A stretch of DNA of 11,666 nt from CAZSTA01 sp964609495 [NCBI: uncultured bacterium] (GCA_964609495.1 CAZSTA010000090.1:2174-13839); one strand, 5' to 3'. Counted from the stretch's first letter, positions 1-7,229 are shown. A program made the numbers and translations. Notes: a model not told the origin generated them from the sequence alone.

Positions 1-169
1 AGGCCTCTTTAAACTCGGCGATGGCTTCGTCTAATTGACCCTGCTCCAGATAAGTTTCCCCTAGATGGTTATGAGCTTTAGCCGCGATATTTTGAGCTGA
101 GGCTTGTTTGCTCATCCCTATCGCCATCAGAAAGATGGCTAATATGATATACTTGCCTATTCTTGCCAT
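1..169 (-). CDS. Secreted TPR-repeat protein, N-terminal part only
   Basis: The gene reads leftward from an ATG at 169 and runs off the window edge, so only 56 codons are visible. Residues 1-25 form a signal peptide: a short basic start (MARIGK), a hydrophobic stretch (YIILAIFLMAIGM) and a signal-peptidase I type site ending ASA, with Gln26 as the likely first mature residue. From about residue 30 the sequence (AHNHLGETYLEQGQLDEAI) fits the TPR consensus, with Leu-Gly, Tyr and Ala at the expected places, and continues AEFKEA. TPR units bind other proteins or peptides, so an exported scaffold is likely, but no partner or specific role can be inferred. An AAAGGG ribosome-binding site lies about 10 bases upstream of the ATG, and a strong promoter (265-293) serves it. 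The protein is transcribed away from all other genes here. Identification as a secreted TPR protein is fairly secure; the remaining domains are unknown. Confidence 0.85.
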   Translation of the reverse strand, partial: MARIGKYIILAIFLMAIGMSKQASAQNIAAKAHNHLGETYLEQGQLDEAIAEFKEA

Positions 170-264
170 TTCATCGCTTCCCTTTGGATATTCAAATTTA
201 GCAGGGTTGACTTTCTCTCTCAATTATGGTATACTAAGTTATGTTAAAGTTTTATATATCGATT

Positions 265-293
265 ATTATACTATAGTTATATCCACAAGTCAA
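265..293 (-). promoter_or_regulatory. Near-consensus sigma70 promoter for the TPR gene
   Basis: On the minus strand, TTGACT (293-288) is followed by exactly 17 bases and then TATAAT (270-265). This is a one-mismatch -35 box and a perfect -10 box at ideal spacing. Transcription would start near 258, giving a leader of about 90 bases before the TPR gene start at 169. It is the best-matching promoter I can see in the window. Confidence 0.75.
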
Positions 294-336
294 GTTGCTT
301 TTAGATTAGTAGGCATGGAAACTTTGTGCTGGGAAA

Positions 337-459
337 TTGAACTTTCCTTAAATCACCCTCCCGTCAAGGGAGGGGAAACTGAAGAAAGCAGGCTTATCTC
401 GATGTTTCCTCTTCCCCTCGTGGGAGAGGGATAGGGTGAGGAGGGAATCATATCTTGAC
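337..459. repeat. BIME-like element (paired inverted REP modules), copy 1
   Basis: This stretch aligns along its whole length with 7269-7402. It holds two GC-rich hairpin modules in opposite orientation. The left module starts with the head TCACCCT (353-359), and CCCTCCC (356-362) pairs with GGGAGGG (368-374) around a GTCAA loop. The right module has a stem at 408-429 with one bulged T and a CTCGT loop, and ends in the inverted head AGGGTGA (433-439). The spacer between modules (about 376-407) is also conserved between copies. Compared with copy 2, the left module is 12 bases shorter, as expected from deletion between short CCTCC direct repeats. Paired REP modules of this kind are typical dispersed extragenic palindromes, often mobilised by RAYT transposases; none is encoded here. 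It lies between divergent promoters. Confidence 0.8.
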
Positions 460-463
460 TTCT

Positions 464-479
464 TAGTAGAAATCTACTA
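464..479. other. Short perfect palindrome, operator-like
   Basis: TAGTAGA (464-470) and TCTACTA (473-479) are perfect inverted repeats separated by AA. The two-base centre is too tight for an RNA hairpin, so a site for a dimeric DNA-binding protein is more likely than a terminator. It sits about 100 bases upstream of the extended -10 element at 582-590, farther than a classical operator. No regulator gene is adjacent. Its function is unproven. Confidence 0.3.
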
Positions 480-581
480 GCACGAAATTTTACATACTTA
501 GTTTAGATTAAGAGTTTTCGAGTCCCTCAAATATCATTTTTGATTTATTCGTAATAAAAACTTTTATTTTATCACTTTTTA

Positions 582-590
582 TGTTATAAT
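582..590 (+). promoter_or_regulatory. Extended -10 promoter for the Roadblock-acpS-valS unit
   Basis: TGTTATAAT is an exact TGnTATAAT extended -10 element. The position 17 bases upstream (562-567, TTTTAT) is a poor -35 box, which is usual for extended -10 promoters. The flanking DNA is very AT-rich. Transcription would begin near 596-598, about 70 bases before the ATG at 666, just where the self-complementary leader begins. Confidence 0.55.
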
Positions 591-600
591 TTGTTATAGT

Positions 601-664
601 AACTTTCTGATCTCCCTAAGATTTTATTCGAAGCGAAAGTTGTGTAAAAGAGGGAGTGGAGATC
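601..664 (+). promoter_or_regulatory. Structured leader with a ribosome-binding site in competing pairings
   Basis: Two sets of complementary segments interlock. AACUUUC (601-607) can pair with GAAAGUU (635-641). GAUCUCC (609-615) can pair with GGAGAUC (658-664), and the overlapping CUCCCU (612-617) can instead pair with AGGGAG (651-656), the ribosome-binding site. The first pairing encloses one arm of the second, so they must either form a pseudoknot or be mutually exclusive. One state would hide the ribosome-binding site nine bases from the ATG at 666. I recognise no known riboswitch class. This was read by eye; no folding energy was computed. Confidence 0.35.
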
Positions 665-665
665 G

Positions 666-1184
666 ATGTTCAACTCTGGTGCTGTTGTATTTGAGGATGA
701 GCTTAAGCGTATCAATGAGGTCCTGGAGGATTTGCTCCGCCAGTCTATGGCTAAATGTGCTTTATTGATAGATAGCATAGGACATCTCATAACTAGTCAA
801 GGTGATGTATCCAAGATAGATACTACCGCCTTAGCCTCCCTTGCCGCGGGAAACTTTGCTGCTACCAGAGCCCTAGCTAGTCTCCTAGGGGAGAATAGTT
901 TTTCTCTTCTCTTCCATCAAGGGGAAAAAGAGAATATTCACTTATCTAGCATCAGTAACCGCACTATATTAGTCGTTGTTTTCGATAGTAGCGTCCCTAT
1001 AGGGCGAATAAGGCTATTCGTCAAAAGAGCTATAGATAAACTAGCGCAGCTATTTGAAGAGCCCAGCTATATAGCTAGAAGAGAAGAGAAATTAAAGAAG
1101 GCTAAGGAGGTCTCTGGTAGTGTCTTTGGGGAGGAATTTTATGCCTTAGCCGATAGTGCTCTTGATGAGCTATTCAAAGATTAA
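666..1184 (+). CDS. Roadblock/LC7 domain protein (MglB-like)
   Basis: This 172-residue protein carries one Roadblock/LC7 domain at about residues 12-128. It begins with a helix (ELKRINEVLEDLLRQS), then a strand and turn (ALLIDSIGHLITSQGD), a central helix rich in Ala, and later strands around FSLLFHQGEKENIHLSSI and ILVVVFD, ending with a long helix (IGRIRLFVKRAIDKLAQLF). In bacteria this fold, exemplified by MglB, forms dimers that regulate Ras-like MglA GTPases. No MglA-type GTPase is encoded in this window, so its partner is elsewhere or its role differs. Residues 129-172 are a charged helical tail beyond the usual domain. The AGGGAG ribosome-binding site lies nine bases before the ATG. Its stop codon directly abuts the acpS start, so the two are probably translated together. 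The fold is fairly sure; the biological process is not. Confidence 0.82.
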   Translation: MFNSGAVVFEDELKRINEVLEDLLRQSMAKCALLIDSIGHLITSQGDVSKIDTTALASLAAGNFAATRALASLLGENSFSLLFHQGEKENIHLSSISNRTILVVVFDSSVPIGRIRLFVKRAIDKLAQLFEEPSYIARREEKLKKAKEVSGSVFGEEFYALADSALDELFKD

Positions 1185-1565
1185 ATGGTTATGGTCAGGG
1201 GAGTAGGGCTAGATTCGATAGAGATACGAAGGGTAGAAAAGGCGATCGAAAGGTGGGGAGAGGCCTTCCTTAATCGCCTTTTTACGCCCCTGGAGATAGA
1301 TTACTGTCTGAGCAAAAGGAGGGCGGCTCAACACTTCGCGGCTCGTTTCGCCGTCAAAGAAGCAGTGATGAAATCTTTAGGGGTGAGGATAGGCAGCGTC
1401 AATTGGACCGATATTGGAGTTGAGAATGATTCTTCGGGACAACCTGAGATCAATTTATCTGGTCGAGCTTTGGAGATATCCGAGGGATTAAAGGTCTCTA
1501 AGATATATATAAGTATAACTCATAATGATAGCTATGGGTTAGCTTATGCTATCGCGGTTGGATAA
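1185..1565 (+). CDS. acpS: Holo-[acyl-carrier-protein] synthase
   Basis: AcpS transfers the 4'-phosphopantetheine arm of coenzyme A onto a conserved serine of acyl carrier protein, activating it for fatty acid synthesis in the cytoplasm. The 126-residue length is normal for the family. The N-terminal GVGLDSIEI motif contains the metal-binding Asp10. The signature FAARFAVKEAVMKSLG carries the catalytic-site Glu59 and Lys63. The end, ISITHNDSYGLAYAI, matches the usual C-terminal strand, with an SITHND form in place of the common SISH. The usual GRP is GQP at residues 85-87, a mild variation. The ATG at 1185 follows the preceding TAA with no gap and lacks a clear ribosome-binding site, which suggests translational coupling to the Roadblock gene. 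A second in-frame ATG at 1191 is possible. Confidence 0.93.
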   Translation: MVMVRGVGLDSIEIRRVEKAIERWGEAFLNRLFTPLEIDYCLSKRRAAQHFAARFAVKEAVMKSLGVRIGSVNWTDIGVENDSSGQPEINLSGRALEISEGLKVSKIYISITHNDSYGLAYAIAVG

Positions 1566-1605
1566 TTAAGGCTTATTTGAAGATAAAGTGATCAGGGGGA
1601 TTTGA

Positions 1606-4260
1606 ATGATTCAGGAGCAAATTGAGTTGTCTAAAGTCTATGATCCAAAGAAGGTTGAAGGTAAGTGGTATGATTACTGGATGAAGAAGAACTACTTTCA
1701 TGCCGATTTAAACTCCTCAAAGCCACCTTATGTAATAGTTATTCCTCCTCCTAATGTTACCGGTTCCTTGCATATGGGGCATGCTTTAAATAATACGATA
1801 CAAGATCTCCTCATCAGATGGAGGAGGATGCAGGGCTATGAAGCGCTGTGGCTCCCAGGAATGGATCATGCGGGGATCGCCACTCAAAATAAGGTCGAGC
1901 AGAAATTGGCTGAAGAGGGACTGACCCGCCATGATCTGGGCAGGGAGAAGTTCGTCGAGACCGCTTGGGAGTGGAAAGGTAAGTATGGGGGGCAGATACT
2001 CAACCAATTGAAGCGGTTGGGTTGCTCCTGTGATTGGTCGCGAGAGAGATTCACTATGGATGAGGGCTGCTCGAAAGCGGTGCGAGAAGCATTTGTGAGG
2101 CTATATGAAAGGGGATTGATCTATCGAGGGAAATATATGGTCAATTGGTGCCCGCGCTGTCTCACCGCTCTATCGGATATCGAGGTGGAACATAAAGAGG
2201 CTCTTGAGAAATTATATTATGTTAAATATCCGCTAAAGGATGAGGAAAGTTTCATAAGCATAGCTACTGCCCGTCCAGAGACGATGTTGGGAGATACTGC
2301 GGTAGCTGTTAATCCCAATGATGAGCGGTATAAATCCCTAATAGGAAAGATCGCTATCCTACCCCTCGTTGGACGGGAGCTTCCCATAATAGCTGATGAA
2401 TATACGGATCCCGAATTTGGAACTGGAGCGCTGAAGATAACGCCGGCGCATGATCCAAACGATTTCGAGATAGGTCAGCGGCATAAGCTGGCTGTAATCA
2501 ATGTCATAGCTGAAGATGGAACTATGAATGAGGAGGCGGGAGAGAGATATAGGGGGATGAGTCGGGAGGATTGTCGTCAGAAGATAATCGAGGACCTAAA
2601 AGAAGGGGGATATTTGATCGAGATCGAGGATTATAAACATACTTTGGGATTATGTTATCGCTGTCACACGATCCTTGAGCCTTATATTTCTGAGCAGTGG
2701 TTTGTCAGGATGAAGCCCTTAGCTGAGCCAGGGATAAAGGTAGTCAAAGAAGGAAAGGTTAAATTTATTCCCGAGAGATGGACGAGGATATACCTGGATT
2801 GGATGGAGAATATAAAGGACTGGTGTATATCGCGCCAACTCTGGTGGGGACATCGTATTCCCGTTTGGTATTGTCGTAATTGCGGTGAGATGATAGTCGC
2901 TAGGGAGGATCAAACTGAGTGTCCCAAGTGTGGGGGAGAGGTGATTCAGGATGAGGATGTGCTTGATACCTGGTTCTCCTCGGGATTGTGGCCCTTCTCA
3001 ACCCTGGGGTGGCCGGATGATACTGAGGATCTGAAACACTTCTATCCCACCTCCACTTTGGTCACGAATTACGATATCATCCACCTCTGGGTCGCGAGGA
3101 TGATAATGCTAGGTCTGGAGTTCACTGGAGATATCCCCTATAGCGATGTTTATATGCATTGTTTGATCCAGGATGCTTTAGGGAGAAGGATGAGCAAGTC
3201 CTTGGGAACTGGAGTTGATCCCTTAGAGCTTATGGAGAAGTTTGGAACGGACGCGGTTCGTTTCACCTTGATGTTCCTCACTGGATATTCACAGAGCATG
3301 CGACTTTGGGAGGATAGATTCGATCTCGGACGGAATTTCACCAATAAGATCTGGAATGCCTCCCGTTTCGCAATAATGAACCTTAGGGATTTCTCTCCGA
3401 GCGAAATAGACGATAATAACCTCTCTTATGAGCTAATGGATTGTTGGATATTGAGCAGATATAACCGTCTCGTAGAGGAGGTAACGGATAATTTAGACGA
3501 ATATAACTTCAACCTGGCGGCTAAATCGATCTATGAATTCTTCTGGGGTGAGCTGTGCGATTGGTATTTAGAGTTGATCAAACCTCGCCTCTATCAAAAC
3601 AGCTCTTCCCGAGCCGCGGCTCAATATACTCTCTATACCGTGTTAGAAGGGACTTTAAGACTTCTACATCCTTATATGCCCTTCCTTACCGAGGAGATTT
3701 GGCAACTCCTTCCTCATAAAGGAGAAAGTATAATGGTCTCCCCCTGGCCCGAAACGGATAAAGACGCCATCGATCCTATCTCCGAGGAGAAGATGGAATT
3801 GATCACAGATGTCATCCGAGCTATTCGCAGTCTGCGAGCGGATGTGAATATCCCCCTGGATAAGAAGGTAAATGTTTTTCTAACAACAGCGGAGGATAAT
3901 TTAGAAGGGACTTTAAGTTATTACTCCTCCTATATAAAGCTTCTGGGGAAAGTTGAAGAGCTGGTCATCGATTCCTCGTTTGTTGATGTCAAGCAAGTAG
4001 CTACTGCGGTGACGAAGGGTATTCAGATATTCATTCCCTTAGCTGGATTAATCGATATTGAGGAGGAGATGAGGCGTCTGGAGAAGGAGATCAAGGCTAC
4101 TGAGAATAGCCTTGCTAGGAGCGCTGACAAATTGGAAAATGAGCAATTCTTGACTAAAGCTCCTGCCCAGGTCGTTGAGGCGGAGAGAGAGAAGCAAAGG
4201 GATCTCAAAGAAAAATTAAACAAGCTCGAAGCCACCTATGATATGCTCAAGCCAAGTTAG
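1606..4260 (+). CDS. valS: Valyl-tRNA synthetase
   Basis: This class I synthetase charges tRNA-Val with valine and edits mischarged threonine. At 884 residues it is full length, close to the Bacillus enzyme. PPPNVTGSLHMGHAL (residues 48-61) is the HIGH region. The editing domain is marked by TARPETMLGDTAVAVNPNDE (221-240) and ALKITPAHDPNDFEIG (275-290). KMSKS appears as GRRMSKSLGTG (526-536), with Arg in place of the first Lys. Cysteine pairs at 182/185, 350/353, 423/426 and 439/442 suggest bound zinc. The anticodon-binding helices occupy about 600-750, and residues 815-882 form the usual C-terminal coiled-coil arm. AGGGGG lies just upstream of the ATG. The gap from acpS is only 40 bases with no visible terminator, so it probably shares that transcript. 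I see no T-box leader. Confidence 0.98.
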   Translation: MIQEQIELSKVYDPKKVEGKWYDYWMKKNYFHADLNSSKPPYVIVIPPPNVTGSLHMGHALNNTIQDLLIRWRRMQGYEALWLPGMDHAGIATQNKVEQKLAEEGLTRHDLGREKFVETAWEWKGKYGGQILNQLKRLGCSCDWSRERFTMDEGCSKAVREAFVRLYERGLIYRGKYMVNWCPRCLTALSDIEVEHKEALEKLYYVKYPLKDEESFISIATARPETMLGDTAVAVNPNDERYKSLIGKIAILPLVGRELPIIADEYTDPEFGTGALKITPAHDPNDFEIGQRHKLAVINVIAEDGTMNEEAGERYRGMSREDCRQKIIEDLKEGGYLIEIEDYKHTLGLCYRCHTILEPYISEQWFVRMKPLAEPGIKVVKEGKVKFIPERWTRIYLDWMENIKDWCISRQLWWGHRIPVWYCRNCGEMIVAREDQTECPKCGGEVIQDEDVLDTWFSSGLWPFSTLGWPDDTEDLKHFYPTSTLVTNYDIIHLWVARMIMLGLEFTGDIPYSDVYMHCLIQDALGRRMSKSLGTGVDPLELMEKFGTDAVRFTLMFLTGYSQSMRLWEDRFDLGRNFTNKIWNASRFAIMNLRDFSPSEIDDNNLSYELMDCWILSRYNRLVEEVTDNLDEYNFNLAAKSIYEFFWGELCDWYLELIKPRLYQNSSSRAAAQYTLYTVLEGTLRLLHPYMPFLTEEIWQLLPHKGESIMVSPWPETDKDAIDPISEEKMELITDVIRAIRSLRADVNIPLDKKVNVFLTTAEDNLEGTLSYYSSYIKLLGKVEELVIDSSFVDVKQVATAVTKGIQIFIPLAGLIDIEEEMRRLEKEIKATENSLARSADKLENEQFLTKAPAQVVEAEREKQRDLKEKLNKLEATYDMLKPS

Positions 4261-4295
4261 AAGGACAACTTTGAAAATCAGGAGTTGAAATTATC

Positions 4296-4319
4296 AGGCG
4301 GATGCGGAATCATCCGCCT
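4296..4319 (+). terminator. Hairpin after valS, possible terminator
   Basis: AGGCGGATG (4296-4304) pairs perfectly with CATCCGCCT (4311-4319), nine base pairs around a six-base loop, 36 bases after the valS stop. It is GC-rich, but the following bases (TAGATTTGT) make only a weak U-tract. It could be an inefficient terminator or an mRNA 3'-end stabiliser. The rest of the 126-base gap before tldD is AT-rich, with TATAAG at 4352-4357 but no convincing -35 box. Confidence 0.5.
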
Positions 4320-4386
4320 TAGATTTGTATAAAGATCATTCGCATAATTAATATAAGGAAGGATCCCTTCCCCTTTAGAAAGGAAA

Positions 4387-5835
4387 GTGGTTTATTTGAG
4401 AGAATTAACTGAATTAGCTTTGGATACGGCCCAAGCCTTGAAATCTAGCTATGCGGACATTAGAATAGTAAGGATTGATAAGGAGGAGATAACGGTAAAG
4501 AACGGTAAAGTGGAGGCTATATCCTCGAATCAAAGCCAAGGATTTGGAATCAGGGTTATCGTTTCTGGAGCTTGGGGATTCGCCTCCTCATCGAAGTTGG
4601 ATAAGGAGGAGGTCAAAGCCACCACAGCCTTAGCGGTGAAGATCGCCCAAGCCAGCGCTCAACTTAAGAAAAAGGATGTCCTGTTAACTCCTGTGGAGAA
4701 GATAGTTGATAGCTACAAGACAAGGGTGGAGATAGATCCTTTCACTATACCCTTGGGTCGGAAGGTCGATCTATTGTTGAAAGCTGATGAGCTGATGCGC
4801 AAGGAGAAGGAGATCAAGGTCTCCGAGGCAACGATGGATTTCTTCAAGGAGAAGCAGATCTTTGCCAGCACTGAGGGATCTTATATCGAACAGGAGATAA
4901 TCGAAAGTGGAGCAGGAATAGTGGCTACCGCGGTGCGCGAGGGAGAATTTCAGACTCGCTCCTTTCCCAACTCCTTTCGAGGACATTTCGCCACTCGAGG
5001 TTACGAGTTTATAGAGTCGATGGATTTGGTGGAGAATGCGGAGCGAGTCGCCTCCGAGGCGAGACAACTCCTCTATGCTGATCCTTGCCCCAGCATGACG
5101 ACTACACTGATCTTAGATGGAAACCAATTGGCGTTGCAGGTCCACGAATCGATCGGACATCCGATAGAGTTGGATCGGGTATTAGGGACTGAAGCGGATT
5201 ACGCTGGAGCCAGCTTCTTAACTTTAGATAAATTGAACGATCTCCAATATGGTTCTGATATAGTCAATGTAAACGCCGATGCCACTCTGGAGGGCGGTCT
5301 AGGGAGCTTCGGATATGATGATGAAGGAGTCCCTTCTCAGAGAGTTCAGATCATAAAGGACGGCCTCTTCGTTGGGTATCTAACCTCCCGAGAGACCGCT
5401 TCAGTTCTTGATCAGACGAGTAATGGGGCTATGCGTGCTGATGGATGGAATCGCATCCCCTTGATCAGGATGACTAACATCAACCTCGAGCCAGGAGAGT
5501 GGACCTTGGAGGATATGATCGCCGATACTGATGAGGGGATATATATGGATACTAACAGGAGTTGGAGTATCGACGATAAGCGATTGAACTTCCAGTTCGG
5601 CACTGAAATAGCCTGGGAGATCAAGAATGGAAAGAGAACGAGAATGCTAAAAGATGCCAACTACACCGGAATAACTCCGGAGTTCTGGAACTCCTGTGAT
5701 GCTATAGCCAATAAGAATTATTGGGTGATCTGGGGCACTCCGAACTGCGGCAAGGGACGACCCGGACAAGTGGCTCACGTTGGGCATGGGACATCTCCCG
5801 CGCGATTCCGCAACGTGAGGATCGGTATCAAGTAG
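4387..5835 (+). CDS. tldD: TldD-family metallopeptidase
   Basis: TldD is the zinc-dependent catalytic subunit of the TldD/TldE heterodimer, which cleaves unstructured peptides. In E. coli it matures microcin B17 and degrades the antitoxin CcdA. The hallmark HExxxH is present as QVHESIGHPIELDR, with His253, Glu254 and His258. The third zinc ligand expected for the family is Cys454 in TPNCGKGRPGQ. Other family blocks include GFGIRVIVSGAWGFAS near residue 52 and RADGWNRIPLIRMTNINLEPG near 350. The length, 482 residues, is typical. The start is uncertain: GTG at 4387 leaves only two bases after AGGA (4381-4384), while the in-frame TTG at 4396 leaves eleven and resembles the neighbouring tldE start. 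I give the longer form. tldE follows 47 bases downstream, so the two presumably form one transcript. Confidence 0.95.
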   Translation: MVYLRELTELALDTAQALKSSYADIRIVRIDKEEITVKNGKVEAISSNQSQGFGIRVIVSGAWGFASSSKLDKEEVKATTALAVKIAQASAQLKKKDVLLTPVEKIVDSYKTRVEIDPFTIPLGRKVDLLLKADELMRKEKEIKVSEATMDFFKEKQIFASTEGSYIEQEIIESGAGIVATAVREGEFQTRSFPNSFRGHFATRGYEFIESMDLVENAERVASEARQLLYADPCPSMTTTLILDGNQLALQVHESIGHPIELDRVLGTEADYAGASFLTLDKLNDLQYGSDIVNVNADATLEGGLGSFGYDDEGVPSQRVQIIKDGLFVGYLTSRETASVLDQTSNGAMRADGWNRIPLIRMTNINLEPGEWTLEDMIADTDEGIYMDTNRSWSIDDKRLNFQFGTEIAWEIKNGKRTRMLKDANYTGITPEFWNSCDAIANKNYWVIWGTPNCGKGRPGQVAHVGHGTSPARFRNVRIGIK

Positions 5836-5878
5836 CAGGGAAGAAAACCTGCTTCCAGTTTTCAATTGAAAAGGAGGC
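5835..5878 (+). promoter_or_regulatory. Intercistronic hairpins covering the tldE ribosome-binding site
   Basis: GCUUCC (5851-5856) can pair with GGAGGC (5873-5878). After a two-base AG bulge, UUUUC (5859-5863) pairs with GAAAA (5868-5872) around an AAUU loop. The core 5859-5872 is a perfect 14-base palindrome. This buries the whole AAGGAGG ribosome-binding site (5871-5877). A smaller upstream hairpin, GCAGG (5835-5839) with CCTGC (5848-5852), shares bases 5851-5852 and would compete. A ribosome ending at the tldD stop (5833-5835) would overlie the upstream hairpin. A role in balancing TldD and TldE output is inference. Confidence 0.4.
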
Positions 5879-5882
5879 TTTT

Positions 5883-7229
5883 TTGAGGATGATAGAGAAA
5901 GATGAAGCCCTTAAAATATTGCAGATGGCTATAGATATCTCTTCCGCCGATCAAACTGAGGCGGTTCTGATAGGGGATACCTCAGCCCTAACGAGATCTT
6001 CCAATTCCTATATTCACCAGAATGTGGCGGAGAGTGACGCAGAATTACTTATACGAACTGTAATCGGTAAGAAGATAGGCAGCGCCTCCACCAACACTCT
6101 ATCGGAGAAAGCGATCCGAGGGGCGGTTCAGAAAGCGATGGATATCACCAAACTTCAGCCGGATAACCCTGATTTCGTCTCTTTACCTTCAGCCGAGGCT
6201 CCTCCTAAGGTCGATAACTTCGTAGTGGCTACTGCGGAGTGTACTCCCCAGCAGAGAGCTAAGGTTATTGCGGATATCATAAGGAAAACGGATGAGGCTG
6301 GCTTGAGAGCCGCCGGAGCGTTTTCCACTTCTGCGGTAGTGATAGGTGTAGCTAACTCTCTCGGTGTTCAAAGTTATGACGCGATAACTAATACCTCTCT
6401 AAATATAGTGGCGATGTCCGATAATAGCTCAGGATATGTGGACTTTTATAGTAAAGATGTAAATGATATAGATGCTGAGAAACTAGCCTCGATCTCTATA
6501 GATAAAGCTCTGCGGAGCAAAGATCCAAAGGAGATCTCCCCAGGTAAATATACGGTTATCCTAGAGGCGGATGTGGTAGTGGATATGGTAGAATTCCTAG
6601 CTTATCTAGGGCTTTCCGCCTTAGCAGTGCAAGAGAGCCGTAGCTTTATGTGTGGAAAGTTCGGAGAGAAGATCGTGGGAGAGAATATAACGATCTGGGA
6701 TGATGCTTTGGATGAAAGAGTTTCAGGAGTCCCCTTCGATTTTGAGGGAGTTCCTAAACAGAAGGTAGTCTTTATCGAAAGAGGAGTAGCTAAAGAGGTA
6801 GTATATGATTCCTATACCGCTGGTCGAGAGGATGGAAAGAGATCCACCGGTCATGCGCTACCTGCTCCTAACATTTATGGGCCAATGCCCACTAATATGA
6901 TTATGCAACCAGGGGATTCTACTTTAGAGGAGATGATAAAGAGTACCGAGCGAGGGATCCTCGTCACTCGTTTCCACTATACTAATGCGGTCGATCCGAT
7001 GGAAGCGGTGATCACGGGAATGACTAGGGATGGCACCTTCCTAATCGAAGAGGGAGAGATCAAAACGGGGATAAAGAATCTGCGCTTTACTCAAAGCATT
7101 TTAGAGGCGTTTTCTAACGTGGAGATGATCACTAAAGCGACTAAGCTCTTCGGTGGTTTCTTTGGTTGCTATTGTGTGCCAGCGATAAAGGTCTCCGAGT
7201 TTAACTTCACTGGGGTTACTCAGTTCTGA
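5883..7229 (+). CDS. tldE: TldE (PmbA) subunit of the TldD/TldE protease
   Basis: This protein of about 448 residues belongs to the PmbA/TldE branch of the modulator-of-gyrase family. It pairs with TldD and is needed for proteolysis but carries no zinc site. The region aligning with the TldD active site reads LSALAVQESRSFMCGK and has no HExxxH, as is normal for this subunit and not a sign of decay. Family features include IGKKIGSASTNTL near residue 62, GVPFDFEGVPKQK near 282, STGHALPAPNIYGPMPTN near 321 and the final GGFFGCYCVPAIKVSEFNF block. I chose TTG at 5883, five bases after a strong AAGGAGG. ATG at 5889 is an alternative two codons on, at a spacing of eleven. Longer in-frame extensions back into tldD lack family similarity. 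The ribosome-binding site is predicted to lie in a hairpin. Confidence 0.94.
   Translation: MRMIEKDEALKILQMAIDISSADQTEAVLIGDTSALTRSSNSYIHQNVAESDAELLIRTVIGKKIGSASTNTLSEKAIRGAVQKAMDITKLQPDNPDFVSLPSAEAPPKVDNFVVATAECTPQQRAKVIADIIRKTDEAGLRAAGAFSTSAVVIGVANSLGVQSYDAITNTSLNIVAMSDNSSGYVDFYSKDVNDIDAEKLASISIDKALRSKDPKEISPGKYTVILEADVVVDMVEFLAYLGLSALAVQESRSFMCGKFGEKIVGENITIWDDALDERVSGVPFDFEGVPKQKVVFIERGVAKEVVYDSYTAGREDGKRSTGHALPAPNIYGPMPTNMIMQPGDSTLEEMIKSTERGILVTRFHYTNAVDPMEAVITGMTRDGTFLIEEGEIKTGIKNLRFTQSILEAFSNVEMITKATKLFGGFFGCYCVPAIKVSEFNFTGVTQF

Noticed and set aside
108-434. Open plus-strand frame of 108 codons
   Set aside because: It runs antisense to the TPR signal peptide, through a strong minus-strand promoter and into the BIME-like repeat. 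It has no ribosome-binding site or recognisable domain.
455-483. TTGACT at 455-460 as a plus-strand -35 box
   Set aside because: No -10-like hexamer occurs 16-18 bases downstream (TAGCAC and its neighbours). The motif is the conserved end of the repeat element.
1566-1605. T-box or other tRNA-sensing leader before valS
   Set aside because: The gap is only 40 bases and has no room for a T-box or terminator; valS appears to be read through from acpS.
5721-5882. Upstream extension of tldE overlapping the end of tldD
   Set aside because: The added 54 codons are tldD read in another frame, with no family similarity. The strong AAGGAGG at 5871-5877 fixes the start at 5883 or 5889.
6623-6660. Loss of the zinc motif in TldE as a sign of a pseudogene
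   Set aside because: TldE/PmbA subunits normally lack HExxxH; the frame is intact and the rest of the family blocks are present.
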